In this document: positions 4,983 to 5,181 of the stretch, piece after piece | Numbering within the stretch: the first letter of the stretch is position 1 | Layout: the number at the start of each line of letters is the position of its first letter | Assembly (NCBI GenBank): GCA_964586775.1 | Contig: CAZPJD010000219.1 | Location: 1-5,181, forward strand | Length of the DNA: 5,181 bases | Reading direction: 5' to 3' | Source: JADLEX01 sp964586775 | Lineage (GTDB): Bacteria; Lernaellota; Lernaellaia; JACKCT01 | The notes under the pieces: generated by a model | Database searches by the model: none | What the model was told of the DNA's origin: nothing | The model's input: the letters and a program-made list of their open reading frames with translations, nothing else | Program-made: the position numbers and the translations under genes

Positions 4983-5013
4983 GCCCGCCTTCGCGCTTCG
5001 CGCTTCGGCGGGC
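4983..5013 (-). promoter_or_regulatory. nested hairpin in the tuf-rpmG spacer
   Basis: The RNA reads GCCCGCC, GAA, GCGC, GAA, GCGC, GAA, GGCGGGC. A perfect 7-bp outer stem and 4-bp inner stem are separated by a symmetric GAA/GAA loop and capped by a GAA triloop. No U tract follows (UCGGAGCG), so it is not a standard terminator. The rpmG Shine-Dalgarno GGAG begins only 2 nt after it, so the structure could affect rpmG translation or protect the 3' end of tuf mRNA. The role is inferred. Confidence 0.55.
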
Positions 5014-5038
5014 GATGAAAGTCCTTCTTACGCGCGGG

Positions 5039-5181
5039 TCACGCGTGGATCTTGGTGACGACGCCGGCGCCGACGGTGCGTCCGCCCTCGCGGATGGCGA
5101 AGCGAACGCCCTCTTCCATCGCGATCGCGTTGATCAGCTTCACCCGCATCTTCACGTTTTCGCCCGGCATCACCATCTCGA
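5039..5181 (-). CDS. tuf: elongation factor Tu, C-terminal 46 residues (partial)
   Basis: GTPase that brings aminoacyl-tRNA to the ribosomal A site. Only the end of domain III is in the window, running from the right edge to the TGA at 5039-5041. The residues [20 protein letters not shown] and [20 protein letters not shown] match the highly conserved EF-Tu C-terminus (E. coli ends in the equivalent [20 protein letters not shown]). It is followed 68 nt later by rpmG, so this is the tufB-type copy associated with rpmG-secE-nusG. A second tuf copy next to fusA is common in such bacteria but cannot be seen here. Confidence 0.97.
   Translation of the reverse strand, partial: [46 protein letters not shown]

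Noticed and set aside
3792..5018. Plus-strand open frame of about 408 codons opposite nusG, secE and rpmG
   Set aside because: It crosses three recognised genes and all their spacers; long antisense frames are expected at this GC content.
1..5181. A new defence, mobile or biosynthetic system
   Set aside because: Every gene belongs to the universal ribosomal protein and RNA polymerase cluster in its standard order; there are no insertions, repeats of array type or foreign-looking segments.

Overview
This window is the conserved bacterial translation and transcription core cluster, all on the minus strand. Read 5'->3' on that strand (right to left here) the order is tuf (3' end) - rpmG - secE - nusG - rplK - rplA - rplJ - rplL - rpoB (5' end). 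Gene order, lengths and signature motifs all match the textbook cluster, and the genes fill almost the whole window. I see no mobile element, CRISPR array, phage gene or tRNA. I also see no unknown protein-coding gene, so there is no new protein system here. The points of interest are in the spacers and in a few protein details.

Organism: the DNA is GC-rich with strong G/C preference at third codon positions. The RpoB, NusG and EF-Tu stretches read most like the former Deltaproteobacteria (Myxococcota/Desulfobacterota and relatives). This is recalled resemblance, not a database result. It is probably a free-living or metagenomic member of such a phylum, and I cannot name the genus.

Layout: 5039-5181 is the last 46 residues of EF-Tu. 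4809-4970 is a 53-residue ribosomal protein L33. 4386-4685 is SecE and 3822-4361 is NusG. A short GC hairpin followed by a U5 tract abuts the nusG stop codon and marks a likely transcription boundary. Then come rplK (3322-3750), rplA (2590-3294), a leader of about 216 nt, rplJ (1840-2373, TTG start), an unusual U-free repeat spacer, rplL (1366-1752), a 124-nt spacer with two strong hairpins, and the first 413 codons of rpoB (3-1241).

How they work together: EF-Tu delivers aminoacyl-tRNA to the ribosome, and L11, L10 and L7/L12 form the stalk base and stalk that recruit and activate such GTPases. L1 forms the opposite stalk, at the E site. NusG couples RNA polymerase (RpoB is its beta subunit) to the ribosome and to Rho. 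SecE is the small essential subunit of the SecYEG translocon. Clustering lets the cell set ribosome and polymerase supply together. The rplJ leader carries what looks like an L10-L12 autoregulatory RNA, and the spacers before rplL and rpoB probably adjust the large excess of L7/L12 over L10 and the low level of RpoB. These regulatory roles are inferred from structure and from known homologous operons.
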